NCBI GenBank assembly: GCA_900542835.1
Contig: UQPB01000011.1
Coordinates: 1-64,000 of the forward strand
Source: an uncultured Pelosinus sp.
GTDB taxonomy: Bacteria; Bacillota; Negativicutes; Sporomusales; Acetonemataceae
Direction: 5' to 3'
DNA: 64,000 bases
Positions 7,974 to 16,596 of this stretch are shown here, in pieces (within the stretch, counting starts at the first letter, position 1; each line of letters begins with the position of its first letter). The position numbers were made by a program, and so were the translations under genes. The notes below the pieces were generated by a model. It was not told where the DNA came from. It did not search any database and saw only the letters and a list, made by a program, of their open reading frames with translations.

Positions 7974-9056
7974 ATGGGAACAGTGGTTTGTGAACATCTG
8001 CGCAAGGAATTTAGCGGCGGCGTTGTTGCCGTCGATGATTTTCATGTTGATTTCGGCGAGAATGAGTTTGTTGTCATCGTCGGACCGTCGGGCTGCGGCA
8101 AGTCAACCACGCTGCGGATGATTGCCGGACTGGAGGAACGCACCGCCGGCAATATTTATATTCAGGGGCGGCTTGTCAATGACGAGCCGCCGCGGAATCG
8201 CAATATTGCCATGGTTTTTCAGAATTACGCCCTGTATCCGCATATGAATGTATATGAAAATATGGCGTTTGGTTTAAAACTGAATCAGGTGCCAAAATCG
8301 GAAATTGAACAGCGGGTAAGGGAAGCTGCCGATATTTTGGGAATCAGCGGCTATCTTGCGCGCAAGCCCAAGGAATTGTCCGGCGGACAGCGGCAGCGGG
8401 TCGCGCTGGGCAGAGCGATTGTGCGCAATCCATCCGTATTTCTCATGGACGAGCCGCTGTCCAATCTTGATGCCAAGCTGCGGGTCCAGATGCGGGCGGA
8501 AATAATAAAACTGCATCGCCGGATTGGTGTATCCACTATTTATGTTACGCATGACCAGACAGAGGCAATGACAATGGCTGATCGCATCATTGTCATGAAA
8601 GACGGCTTTGTCCACCAGATTGCCAGTCCGCAAGACTTGTATGACAAACCGGTTAACCGCTTTGTCGCCGGTTTTATCGGTACGCCGCCGATGAATTTTC
8701 TTGACGTGTCGGTAACCGGATTGGGAGAGGGTCTGGTGCTGACTGCCGATGATGTCGCGATTCCGGTTCCGGACGAATGGGCGGCCACGGTCAGATCGCT
8801 CGGCCTGCAGCGGGTCACGCTGGGGGTCCGGGCCGAGAATGCCTGCCCGGCGGCGGAGGGAACGGTCCGGGCGCTGGTGGAAGTTGTCGAACCGCTTGGC
8901 TCGGAAAATATTTTGAGCCTGAAGGCTGGCGGTCAGCCGCTTTTGGTCCGGGTGAGTCCCGACTATCGTCCCGCTGCCGGATCGGTTATCGGGCTGACAG
9001 TTGAAATGGCTAAAGCACATTTATTTGATTATGAAAGCGGGCACGCCTATTTTTAA
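7974..9056 (+). CDS. Sugar ABC transporter ATPase (MalK/UgpC/MsmK type)
   Basis: A 360-residue ATPase. Walker A is GPSGCGKST, the signature is LSGGQRQRVALGRAI, Walker B is VFLMDEP and the switch region is THDQTEAMT. A C-terminal TOBE-like region of about 120 residues is present, as in MalK-type proteins. It energises the two permeases upstream, and the four genes make a complete importer. Many Firmicutes share one such ATPase among several importers; here it sits in the operon. Confidence 0.9.
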   Translation: MGTVVCEHLRKEFSGGVVAVDDFHVDFGENEFVVIVGPSGCGKSTTLRMIAGLEERTAGNIYIQGRLVNDEPPRNRNIAMVFQNYALYPHMNVYENMAFGLKLNQVPKSEIEQRVREAADILGISGYLARKPKELSGGQRQRVALGRAIVRNPSVFLMDEPLSNLDAKLRVQMRAEIIKLHRRIGVSTIYVTHDQTEAMTMADRIIVMKDGFVHQIASPQDLYDKPVNRFVAGFIGTPPMNFLDVSVTGLGEGLVLTADDVAIPVPDEWAATVRSLGLQRVTLGVRAENACPAAEGTVRALVEVVEPLGSENILSLKAGGQPLLVRVSPDYRPAAGSVIGLTVEMAKAHLFDYESGHAYF

Positions 9057-9147
9057 GCGCTGCCAACGCAGTTTTTCCCGCGATGAGTGCAGGAATTGCC
9101 GGCTTTTGGGGAGTATATAACTATATTCGCATAATAGGAGGAGACTA

Positions 9148-9744
9148 ATGAAGAAACTATTGCTGCTAATTTCCATGGTCCTGTTCTCAGTGACTACCGG
9201 CTGCGCTGGCGGTCCGGCTCCGGAAAAAGCCAAACCTGCCGAACCGCCGGCTGAAGGACAAAATCAGGCTGCTGCGGACAAGAAAAACAGCATCGCCAAG
9301 TTTGAAACCTCGAAAGGCGTATTTAGCGTCGAATTGTTTGAGGACAAAGCGCCGATTACCACCGGCAATTTTATTTCACTGGTTGGCAAGAAGTTTTATG
9401 ACGGCGTTATTTTTCACCGGGTCATTGACGGATTTATGATCCAGGGGGGCGATCCGAAGGGAACCGGCACCGGCGGCCCGGGCTATACGATTCCCGATGA
9501 GTTTCATCCTGCCCTGAAGCATAGCGAACCCGGCATTTTGTCGATGGCTAACGCCGGGCCCAATACCGGCGGCTCTCAGTTCTTTATTACCCTTGCAGCC
9601 ACTCCCTGGCTCGATAACCGGCATGCCATTTTTGGCAAAGTCATTGAAGGCATGGATGTGGTCGAAGCGATCGGCAAGGTAAAAACCGGTCCTATGGACC
9701 GGCCGGTCGAAGAAGTGGTTATAAAAAAGATTACCCTGCAATAA
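9148..9744 (+). CDS. Lipoprotein peptidyl-prolyl cis-trans isomerase (cyclophilin)
   Basis: The 198-residue protein has a lipoprotein signal (VTTGC, Cys about residue 19) and a proline/glutamate-rich linker, then a cyclophilin domain. The FHRVIDGFMIQGGDP block holds the catalytic Arg and Met/Gln, and GSQFFITLA and LDNRHAIFGKV complete the active site. It should help fold exported proteins on the outer face of the cytoplasmic membrane. AGGAGG precedes the ATG. It stands alone between the sugar transporter and a structured intergenic element. Confidence 0.92.
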   Translation: MKKLLLLISMVLFSVTTGCAGGPAPEKAKPAEPPAEGQNQAAADKKNSIAKFETSKGVFSVELFEDKAPITTGNFISLVGKKFYDGVIFHRVIDGFMIQGGDPKGTGTGGPGYTIPDEFHPALKHSEPGILSMANAGPNTGGSQFFITLAATPWLDNRHAIFGKVIEGMDVVEAIGKVKTGPMDRPVEEVVIKKITLQ

Positions 9745-9763
9745 CAACTGAAAAACCTTATTG

Positions 9764-9945
9764 CAGGCCGTTCAGAAAGCGCTAGATACTAGGCGGACTC
9801 GTGAGCCCAGCAGCGACGCGTACGAAAAGGCACGCTAGCCAAGGGATCGCGAGTCCGTTGCGCAACTCTTGGCGCTTTAGCGCCTTAGTGTTGACGGCAT
9901 CCCCCTTGCGGGGAACAACGTAGATAGGGCTTTATCAACGGCCTG
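9764..9945. repeat. Structured intergenic element with terminal inverted repeats
   Basis: CAGGCCGTT (9764-9772) is repeated inverted as AACGGCCTG (9937-9945), enclosing about 160 bp with a second nested inverted pair, CGGACTCG...CGAGTCCG. It has no open frame of note. It resembles a palindromic dispersed repeat, but I find no second copy in this window. Confidence 0.45.
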
Positions 9946-9973
9946 AAAAAAACGCCCGCCCGGGCGTTTTTTT
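9946..9973. terminator. Bidirectional terminator between cyclophilin and exonuclease III genes
   Basis: AAAAAAACGCCC and GGGCGTTTTTTT form a near-continuous palindrome around GCCC, giving a T-run on either strand between two convergent genes. Confidence 0.9.
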
Positions 9974-9977
9974 GTCG

Positions 9978-10766
9978 TCAGTCGAGGGTAAAGGTCGCCA
10001 TGATCGGCGTATGGTCGGAAGGGCGGGGCAGGCGGCGCAGCGAAGTATCGATCACGGCACCGCTGGAACGGGCCGCTAACGCCTCAGTTGCCCAGATATG
10101 GTCAATCCGCCAGCCCAGGCCCCGTTCCAGCGCATTTTTTACCCGGTAATCCCAAAAGGTGTAATGGCCCTTTTCCGGAACATGACGCCGAAAAACGTCG
10201 ACAAAACCCCATTCCTTTACTTCCTCCAGAGCGGCATGTTCCTCGGGGTGGTAACCGACCCGTCCCAGCAGGCGGTCCGGGTCGTATATATCCAGCGGCT
10301 GCGGCGCTACATTGAAATCGCCCAGCCAGATGAGCGGCTGATCCGGCTGATAGTGGCGGCTGCAATAGTCCTTCATGTGCCGCAGCCATTGCAATTTGTA
10401 TTGAAAATAATCAGTTCCAGGCTCCCGGCCCTGCGGTACATAGGTATTGATAACCGAGAAAGCGGCAAACCGGGCGGCAATTAGACGGGCTTCGCCCGGA
10501 AGACCCCATTCGTCAAGTCCGAACGATATCGCCAGCGGCTTTTCGCGGCTGAGGATGGCGACGCCATTCTTACCCTTTTCACCGCGAAAGGCAACGTGGT
10601 AGCCGGCTTGCGTCAGCGGCTCCAGCGGGAAGTCGGCATCCTGAACCTTGGTTTCCTGCAGGCCGACGATGGCGGGCGCTTCCCGCTCCAGCCACTGCAG
10701 CAGGTCTGTCATGCGGATGCGAACAGAATTAATATTGAAGCTGGCAATCTTCCAGAGTGATGACAT
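9978..10766 (-). CDS. xth: Exodeoxyribonuclease III / AP endonuclease
   Basis: The 262-residue protein of the EEP nuclease family shows all catalytic blocks: ASFNINSVR (Asn), LQETKVQD (metal-binding Glu), TYVPQGRE, WLGDFNVAP (Asp-x-Asn), WRIDHIWAT and SDHTPI (catalytic His). It cleaves abasic sites and removes 3' blocks in base-excision repair. The start at 10766 has GGAGGA upstream; a longer in-frame reading to 11012 covers non-coding DNA and the divergent gene's ribosome site. Confidence 0.93.
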   Translation of the reverse strand: MSSLWKIASFNINSVRIRMTDLLQWLEREAPAIVGLQETKVQDADFPLEPLTQAGYHVAFRGEKGKNGVAILSREKPLAISFGLDEWGLPGEARLIAARFAAFSVINTYVPQGREPGTDYFQYKLQWLRHMKDYCSRHYQPDQPLIWLGDFNVAPQPLDIYDPDRLLGRVGYHPEEHAALEEVKEWGFVDVFRRHVPEKGHYTFWDYRVKNALERGLGWRIDHIWATEALAARSSGAVIDTSLRRLPRPSDHTPIMATFTLD

Positions 10767-11011
10767 GCGGCATTCCTCCTTGTTATCTCGCCCGGCTGCA
10801 TTGCCCGGACAAACGACTGTGGCAATACGATTCGCTGGCGGCATTCTCGATTCCTGCTGCAGTGATGCCGGATCTGCGGTCTGGCAGATTTTTGCTGCTG
10901 CCTGTACGGCGGTTTTCGCGCCGGCCCGGAGAAATCCGTTTTGACTTGCGGACAGCGGCAGGGTACAATAGTAGAAGTGAAATTCAATAATGATGAATCC
11001 AGAGGTGGACA

Positions 11012-11911
11012 ATGATTCCCTTTCAACCGATTACACTTGCGGATAAGCCGCTGTTTGATTCTTTTTTTCGCGCCAAACGCTATGAGCAGTCTTCCTGTAC
11101 CTTTACCAATTTGTATATGTGGCGCTGCTGCTACAATATTGTCTGGGCGGTGGTCGACGATTGCCTGTGTCTGCAGGTTACCTACGGCGGTGCAACTTAC
11201 AGCCTGCCCCCGTTCGGACCGGACCAGGAGCGGTTCCGGTCGGCTCTTGCCAAGCTGGAACAGCATTATCAGGAGTCGGGCCTGCCATTTGTCATGAAGT
11301 CGGCTACCACCGACATGGTGGAGTGGTGCGAGGCTGCCAAACCGGGTTATTTTGTGTTTGAGTCTGATCGCGATAATTACGATTATGTCTATTCGACCCG
11401 GGACCTGATTGAATTGCAGGGACGTAAATTCCATATCAAGAAAAACCATCTCAACCGGTTCCGGAAAATGTACAGTCAATATGAATACAAGCCGATTGAT
11501 ACTGCTTTGACAGAAGCCTGCATTGAGTATGAGCTGGAATGGTACGGCAAGCGGGAGGGCGAGCCGGATCCTTCGCTGTTGTGTGAGCGCGACGCCATTA
11601 TTGACGTTATGCGGCACTGGGACACTCTCGGCGTCAGCGGTGGTGTCATCCTGATTAATGGCCGGATTGAGGCATTTACCTTTGGCGAGATGCTCAATGA
11701 CGATACGGCTGTCATTCATGTGGAAAAAGGCAACGCCGATATTCGCGGTATTTATCAGGCGATTAATCAGGAATTTTGCGAAAAAACCTGGAGCCAGGTT
11801 CCCTTCGTCAATCGCGAGGAGGATATGGGCATAGCGGGGATTCGCCGGGCGAAGGAATCGTATATGCCAGTCCGTATGATTGAAAAATACAATATTACGG
11901 TTAAAGCCTAG
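11012..11911 (+). CDS. DUF2156 acyltransferase-like protein
   Basis: 299 residues matching the DUF2156 / phosphatidylglycerol lysyltransferase C-terminal fold, a double GNAT-like domain. Recognisable features are TFTNLYMWRCCY near the N-terminus, KKNHLNRFRKMY in the middle and FVNREEDMGIAGIRRAKESYMP at the C-terminus. It lacks the membrane flippase part of MprF, so a soluble aminoacyl or acyl transferase is likely, with unknown substrate. It is followed closely by another GNAT gene and an NSS transporter, probably one transcription unit. Confidence 0.75.
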   Translation: MIPFQPITLADKPLFDSFFRAKRYEQSSCTFTNLYMWRCCYNIVWAVVDDCLCLQVTYGGATYSLPPFGPDQERFRSALAKLEQHYQESGLPFVMKSATTDMVEWCEAAKPGYFVFESDRDNYDYVYSTRDLIELQGRKFHIKKNHLNRFRKMYSQYEYKPIDTALTEACIEYELEWYGKREGEPDPSLLCERDAIIDVMRHWDTLGVSGGVILINGRIEAFTFGEMLNDDTAVIHVEKGNADIRGIYQAINQEFCEKTWSQVPFVNREEDMGIAGIRRAKESYMPVRMIEKYNITVKA

Positions 11912-11969
11912 GACCTTGCGTCAGCACTGGCTCCGGCCGGTCTCTAGCCGTTTAGGAGGGAGAAGCAAC

Positions 11970-13133
11970 ATGGAGTTCCGGATCGCGACCGCGACTGATT
12001 TTGACAGTGTAAAACGGCTGTGGGCCTACGCGTTTAATGGCGACGAGCCCTTTGCCAGCTGGTATTTTTCCCGGTTTTACAATCCGGACAATGCCCTGGG
12101 CTGCTGGCGGGACGGCCAATTGCTGGCTGTGCTGCACATGCATCCTTATCAGCTTTATCTTCGCGGCAGTGTTATTGACGCTTCTTACATTGTCGGGGTA
12201 GCTACCGATCCGGTGGCCAGGCGCTCGGGACTGACCGGTCCGCTGCTGGCTGAAGCACTGGCGGAAATGCGCCGCCGCGGTCGCCCGGTTTCCATTTTAA
12301 TGCCGTTTAAAGCAGGTTTTTATTACCCTTATGACTGGCGGCTGTGCTATCATCACCTGAAATACAACCTGCAGCTTGAAGACCTGCGGCCGGTAGCGAA
12401 GCCAGCCGGTGATCTGCGGCCGGCTGGCCTCGCGGATATCGCTGCGTTTGAAGCGGTTTATCAGCGCTTTGTCACTGGCCGTCACGGCTACGTCGTACGT
12501 GCCGCCGGCGATTGGCGGCACCTGCTGGGCGAGCACGAGAACGACGGCGGCTACTGTTATCTGGCGGAGTTCGACGGTCTTCCGGCCGGTTATATTCTTT
12601 ACCTGCTTCGCGATGGCAAAATCACCGTGCGGGAGATGGCTTACGCTAACACTACTGCGCAGCAGGCGTTGCTGGACTTTATTTATAACCACCGTTCGCA
12701 CGCGCAAAGCGTGGAATGGGACGCGCCGTTTGATCCGGCGGATAAAGTGCTGTTTACGCTGTTTGAAGCCAAGCAGGATATCAGAGTCTTTCCGTTTATG
12801 ACCGCCAGGCTGGCTGATATTGAGCAGGCATTGCGGCAAATACACTATCCGGACGGCCTGTGGGAGGTTGATCTGGCGTTGAGCGATGAACTGGCGGCAT
12901 GGAATAACCGGGCAATTTCCCTGCAGGTCAGGGAGGGAAGGGCGCAGGTAACGGCGCTCCAGCGCCAAGCCGCTGCAACCATGACTGTCGGTGCCTTTAC
13001 CCAATTGGTATTTGGCCGTCTGACAGCTGAAGAATTATGCAATCAGGGCGAACTGGCCGGATCGGACGCCGCTGTCGGCGTGCTCGCGCGGTTGTTTCCC
13101 CGCTGCGACAATTATATTAACGAGTATTTCTGA
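11970..13133 (+). CDS. Eis-like GNAT N-acetyltransferase
   Basis: 387 residues in the Eis arrangement. A GNAT domain at the N-terminus has the acetyl-CoA loop region VGVATDPVARRSGLTGPLL, a second GNAT-like half follows, and a C-terminal SCP2-like domain ends in VGAFTQLVFGRLTAEEL. Eis enzymes acetylate amines, including aminoglycosides and protein lysines; the real substrate here is unknown. The ATG at 11970 is preceded by AGGAGGG. It follows the DUF2156 gene with about 58 nt between. Confidence 0.82.
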   Translation: MEFRIATATDFDSVKRLWAYAFNGDEPFASWYFSRFYNPDNALGCWRDGQLLAVLHMHPYQLYLRGSVIDASYIVGVATDPVARRSGLTGPLLAEALAEMRRRGRPVSILMPFKAGFYYPYDWRLCYHHLKYNLQLEDLRPVAKPAGDLRPAGLADIAAFEAVYQRFVTGRHGYVVRAAGDWRHLLGEHENDGGYCYLAEFDGLPAGYILYLLRDGKITVREMAYANTTAQQALLDFIYNHRSHAQSVEWDAPFDPADKVLFTLFEAKQDIRVFPFMTARLADIEQALRQIHYPDGLWEVDLALSDELAAWNNRAISLQVREGRAQVTALQRQAAATMTVGAFTQLVFGRLTAEELCNQGELAGSDAAVGVLARLFPRCDNYINEYF

Positions 13134-13160
13134 TCGCCGAAGCAATAAGGAGGAGAGAAC

Positions 13161-14525
13161 TTGCAGGGGAAACCGCGGGAGACATTTTCATCAGGGCTGG
13201 CTGTTTTTCTGGCCACGCTGGGATCGGCTGTTGGTTTGGGGAATATCTGGAAATTTCCCTATCTAACCGGCGAGAACGGCGGCGGTGCTTTTTTGTTGGT
13301 GTATGTTCTGTGTATTCTGCTGGTTGGTATTCCGGTCATGGCCTGCGAGTTTTACGCCGGCCGCAGAACCCGCAAAAATGCGTTCGGCGCTTATCAGGAA
13401 ATTAAGCCGGGGCCGGTTTGGAAGCATATCGGCACGCTTGGGGTCGGCAGTGCTTATTTTATCATGTTCTTTTACAGCTGCGTGGCCGGCTGGGTCTATT
13501 ATTACCTGTTCAAGGCATTAAAGGGCGACTTTATCGGCGTCACCCTGGAAACAGCGAAAGCGGAGTTCGGCGCAACTGTGCTTGGGCCGTATGCGCCGAT
13601 TGTCTGGCAGTTCGTTGTCCTGAGCGTTGTTTGCGCCATTTTAGCCGCAGGCGTGAAAAAGGGTATCGAGAAGATGACGAAAACGCTGATGCCGCTGTTG
13701 TTCCTGCTGATTCTGATTTGTGACTTGCGGGCTATCACTCTGCCGGGGGCGGCCCAGGGGCTGGCGTTCTTGTTTCATGTTGATTTTAGCAAGCTAACCG
13801 CCCCGGTTATCCTGACTGCTTTAGGGCTGGCGTTTTTTAAGTTGTCATTAGGCATGGGAACCATGACGACCTATGCCAGTTATTTTACTCACGACAATAA
13901 TATGCTGCGCACCGCGGCAAAAGTAGCTGTGGCCGATACGCTTGTCTCCCTGTTGGCGGGAATCGCTATTTTTCCGACCGTATTTTCGTTTGGAATGGAA
14001 GCGGCGGCCGGACCGGGACTGCTGTTTATGACGATTCCACTGGTCTTTTCGCAAATGCCGCTGGGAAATTTATTGCTGATCGCGTTTTTCTTTTTAACCT
14101 CCATTGCGGCAACCACGGCGATGCTGTCGCTGGTTGAGGTGCCAGTGGCTTATTTTGTCGAAGAAAAGGGCTATAGCCGCAAGCGGGCGGCTATTGTTAA
14201 CGGTTGTATCATCTTCGCTTTCGGCATACTGGCCTCGCTTTCCGCCGACAAGGCGAGCCTGCTGGGACATGTGACTGTTGGCGGCCGCGGTTTCTTTGAC
14301 TGGTTCGATTATTTGTCGTCGAATATCATGCTGCCGCTGGGAGGACTGCTGATTGCCGTTCTGATCGGCTATTCCGTCAACCGCGACCAACTGCGCAAGG
14401 AGTTTTCCAATGATGGTCAGCTGCGGCAGGACGGTTTAATTAGCTGCTTTATTTTTATAATCCGTTATATTACGCCGGCGCTTTTGATTATTGTCTTTTT
14501 GAATTCAATTGGAATTATCGGCTGA
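13161..14525 (+). CDS. Sodium-dependent amino-acid transporter (NSS family)
   Basis: A 454-residue, roughly 11-12-helix transporter of the neurotransmitter:sodium symporter family. The LeuT-like first helix SAVGLGNIWKFPYLTGENGGGAF forms the unwound substrate/Na+ site. It uses a TTG start with AGGAGGAG upstream. Bacterial relatives import tryptophan, tyrosine, leucine or other amino acids; the substrate is not predictable here. A strong terminator follows. Confidence 0.9.
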   Translation: MQGKPRETFSSGLAVFLATLGSAVGLGNIWKFPYLTGENGGGAFLLVYVLCILLVGIPVMACEFYAGRRTRKNAFGAYQEIKPGPVWKHIGTLGVGSAYFIMFFYSCVAGWVYYYLFKALKGDFIGVTLETAKAEFGATVLGPYAPIVWQFVVLSVVCAILAAGVKKGIEKMTKTLMPLLFLLILICDLRAITLPGAAQGLAFLFHVDFSKLTAPVILTALGLAFFKLSLGMGTMTTYASYFTHDNNMLRTAAKVAVADTLVSLLAGIAIFPTVFSFGMEAAAGPGLLFMTIPLVFSQMPLGNLLLIAFFFLTSIAATTAMLSLVEVPVAYFVEEKGYSRKRAAIVNGCIIFAFGILASLSADKASLLGHVTVGGRGFFDWFDYLSSNIMLPLGGLLIAVLIGYSVNRDQLRKEFSNDGQLRQDGLISCFIFIIRYITPALLIIVFLNSIGIIG

Positions 14526-14540
14526 TTCGTGCGGGGGAAG

Positions 14541-14570
14541 AGGCGACAAAGCGGTCGCCTTTTTCTTTTT
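14541..14570 (+). terminator. Terminator after the NSS transporter
   Basis: AGGCGAC (14541-14547) and GTCGCCT (14554-14560) form a stem followed by TTTTCTTTTTT. Confidence 0.9.
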
Positions 14571-14628
14571 TACCGGATTTTACCGCAAAAAAGTCCTGTT
14601 TTCTCTCCGGCCATATCGGTAAAGATGG

Positions 14629-14657
14629 TTTATATAGTATCGTGAATATGGTATAAT
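14629..14657 (+). promoter_or_regulatory. ftsZ promoter with extended -10
   Basis: TATAAT at 14652-14657 is preceded by TGG (extended -10 TGn). A weak -35 TTTATA lies 17 bp upstream. It is about 50 bp before the ftsZ start and after the upstream gene's terminator, so ftsZ has its own promoter. Confidence 0.65.
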
Positions 14658-14708
14658 AAAAAATATTTAGTCTGTTTTTTGCGTATAAATAGTAAGGAGG
14701 AGCGTTTG

Positions 14709-15794
14709 ATGCTGGAATTGGATGTGCAAGACAACGCATTCTGTGTGATAAAAGTAATCGGCGTTGGCGGCGGGGGAAATAACGCGGTCAACCGGATGAT
14801 TGCCGCCGGCGTAAAAAACGTTGAGTTTATTGTTGTAAACACGGATGCGCAGGCTTTGCAATCTTCTCAGGCTGCCTATCGCATCCAGATCGGTGAAAAA
14901 CTGACCAAAGGATTAGGCGCGGGCGCGAATCCTGACATTGGAGAAAAAGCGGCCGAGGAAAGCCGTGAAGATATCATGAAGGCTGTGAGAGGCGCCGATA
15001 TGGTCTTTATTACCGCCGGCATGGGCGGCGGCACAGGTACCGGCGCTGCTCCGGTCGTGGCTCAGTGTGCCCGCGATGTCGGGGCGTTGACTGTCGGCGT
15101 CGTTACCAAGCCCTTTACGTTCGAGGGCCGCAAGCGGCAGCAGCAGGCTGTTCGCGGTATGGAACGGCTGCGGGAAGCGGTGGACACGCTGATCACCATT
15201 CCCAATGATAAATTGCTACAGATTGCCAGCAAAAAAACAACCATGCTTGAGGCGTTTTCGATTGCCGATGATGTACTGCGTCAGGGCGTACAGGGCATAT
15301 CCGACCTGATCGCCGTTCCCGGTTTGATCAATTGTGATTTTGCCGATGTGCGGACAATCATGCAGAATACCGGCTCAGCCATTATGAGTATTGGCCGCGG
15401 CTCCGGCGAGAACCGGGTTGAGGAAGCGGCGGAGGCCGCTATCCGCAGTCCGCTGCTGGAGGCGTCGATGGAAGGGGCGCGCGGTGTCCTTATTAACGTC
15501 ACCGGCGGTCTGCAGATGGGCATTATGGAAGTGAACGAGGTGGCCGGCCGGATTACCGATGCCGCCGATCCTGAGGCCAATATCATTTTCGGTGCGGCTA
15601 TTGATGAGACGCTGGGGGACGAGCTGCGGGTAACGGTTATTGCAACCGGCTTTGGCGCAGCGCCTGAGCCTGTTCATAAACCGGCCGCGCCGGTTAATCC
15701 GCTGAAAGATAAGCTGCCGCTGGAGCCAGTGCGGCGTTTTGGTCTTGATATCCCCGACTTTATGCGCGGGGCGGATCAGCGCAACAAGCGCTAA
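14709..15794 (+). CDS. ftsZ: Cell division GTPase FtsZ
   Basis: 361 residues. The tubulin/FtsZ GTP signature GGGTGTG is in FITAGMGGGTGTGAAP, VIGVGGGGNNAVN binds nucleotide, and the T7 loop NCDFADVRTIM keeps the catalytic Asp. The C-terminal tail is short and ends with DIPDFM plus basic residues, matching the conserved peptide that binds FtsA/SepF/ZipA-like partners. The ATG at 14709 has AGGAGG upstream. It sits alone, without ftsA, ftsQ or mur genes, between a transporter and gmhB. Confidence 0.93.
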   Translation: MLELDVQDNAFCVIKVIGVGGGGNNAVNRMIAAGVKNVEFIVVNTDAQALQSSQAAYRIQIGEKLTKGLGAGANPDIGEKAAEESREDIMKAVRGADMVFITAGMGGGTGTGAAPVVAQCARDVGALTVGVVTKPFTFEGRKRQQQAVRGMERLREAVDTLITIPNDKLLQIASKKTTMLEAFSIADDVLRQGVQGISDLIAVPGLINCDFADVRTIMQNTGSAIMSIGRGSGENRVEEAAEAAIRSPLLEASMEGARGVLINVTGGLQMGIMEVNEVAGRITDAADPEANIIFGAAIDETLGDELRVTVIATGFGAAPEPVHKPAAPVNPLKDKLPLEPVRRFGLDIPDFMRGADQRNKR

Positions 15795-15804
15795 GATACC
15801 GGAT

Positions 15805-15837
15805 AAAGCCGCCGACCCCTTAAGGGGCGGCGGCTTT
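15805..15837 (+). terminator. Terminator after ftsZ
   Basis: AAAGCCGCCG(A)CCCC pairs with GGGGCGGCGGCTTT across a TTAA loop, with a single bulged A. It also lies at the end of the convergent gmhB gene. Confidence 0.8.
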
Positions 15838-15841
15838 GCAA

Positions 15842-16402
15842 TTATTGGCCCGGCGACAGGATATGCCGGGTTACGGCTTCATAAAGATTCGCTGCCCGCG
15901 GCGTTGTCGCAGCGACTTTTGACAGCTCGTGGCGTCCATGGCCGGTAAGGACAAACAGCGGCCTGACGCCGGCGGCAATGCCGGCGGCGATATCGCTCTG
16001 GTGGTCTCCCACCAGCCAGCAGGCTTCAAGGTCAAGGGAAAAGTCGGCTGCCGCCTTTAGCAGCATGCCCGGCGCCGGTTTACGGCAATCGCATATTTGA
16101 CGGTAGGGGGGAAGGCCGGCGGGGTGATGCGGGCAGTAGTAAAACGCATCAATATAAGCGCCTGCCGCGGCTAGCTGCTCATTGACCCAGCGGTGCAAGC
16201 TGTCGACAGCCTGCGGAGAGAAATGCCCGTGGGCGATGCCAGCCTGGTTAGAGACGACGATGACGCGGAAGCCGGCCTGGTTCAGTAAGCTGATGGCGGC
16301 GACAGCGCCTTCCTCGAAAATGAAATCTTCCCGGTTGACAATATAGCCGCGATCCTGATTAATCGTGCCGTCGCGGTCAAGAAAAACTGCTGACTGCTGC
16401 AT
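15842..16402 (-). CDS. gmhB: D-glycero-D-manno-heptose 1,7-bisphosphate 7-phosphatase
   Basis: 186-residue HAD phosphatase. FLDRDGTIN holds the nucleophile Asp, VSNQAGI is motif II, and CRKPAPGML and VGDHQSDIAAG are motifs III and IV. The zinc-binding segment CPHHP...CDCRKP is typical of GmhB. The enzyme makes heptose-1-phosphate for ADP-heptose, used in LPS core or S-layer glycans. The start at 16402 is preceded by GAGGAG. It is divergent from gluQ, and no other heptose genes are nearby. Confidence 0.88.
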   Translation of the reverse strand: MQQSAVFLDRDGTINQDRGYIVNREDFIFEEGAVAAISLLNQAGFRVIVVSNQAGIAHGHFSPQAVDSLHRWVNEQLAAAGAYIDAFYYCPHHPAGLPPYRQICDCRKPAPGMLLKAAADFSLDLEACWLVGDHQSDIAAGIAAGVRPLFVLTGHGRHELSKVAATTPRAANLYEAVTRHILSPGQ

Positions 16403-16596
16403 CTTTGTCACTCCTCGCTGGCGTAATTGGCCGTATAGACAATAGTATAGCACGTTTACCCGGGCCGGTTGCAGAAAATGACGAAGCTTGCGCGGCAAGG
16501 CAGATATCCGGATTTTTTGTAAAAACCACTGGCTAAAGTGGCCCAATACTTGTTATGATATAAGTTAAACCGATACATAATGGAAGGCGATGCGAC

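Noticed and set aside
8274..9020. Long antisense open frame opposite the sugar ABC ATPase gene (similar ones at 10709-11719, 12297-13004, 38517-39479 and 56274-57209)
   Set aside because: They are opposite well-recognised genes, have no ribosome site and no recognisable protein family; GC-rich codon use produces such shadows.
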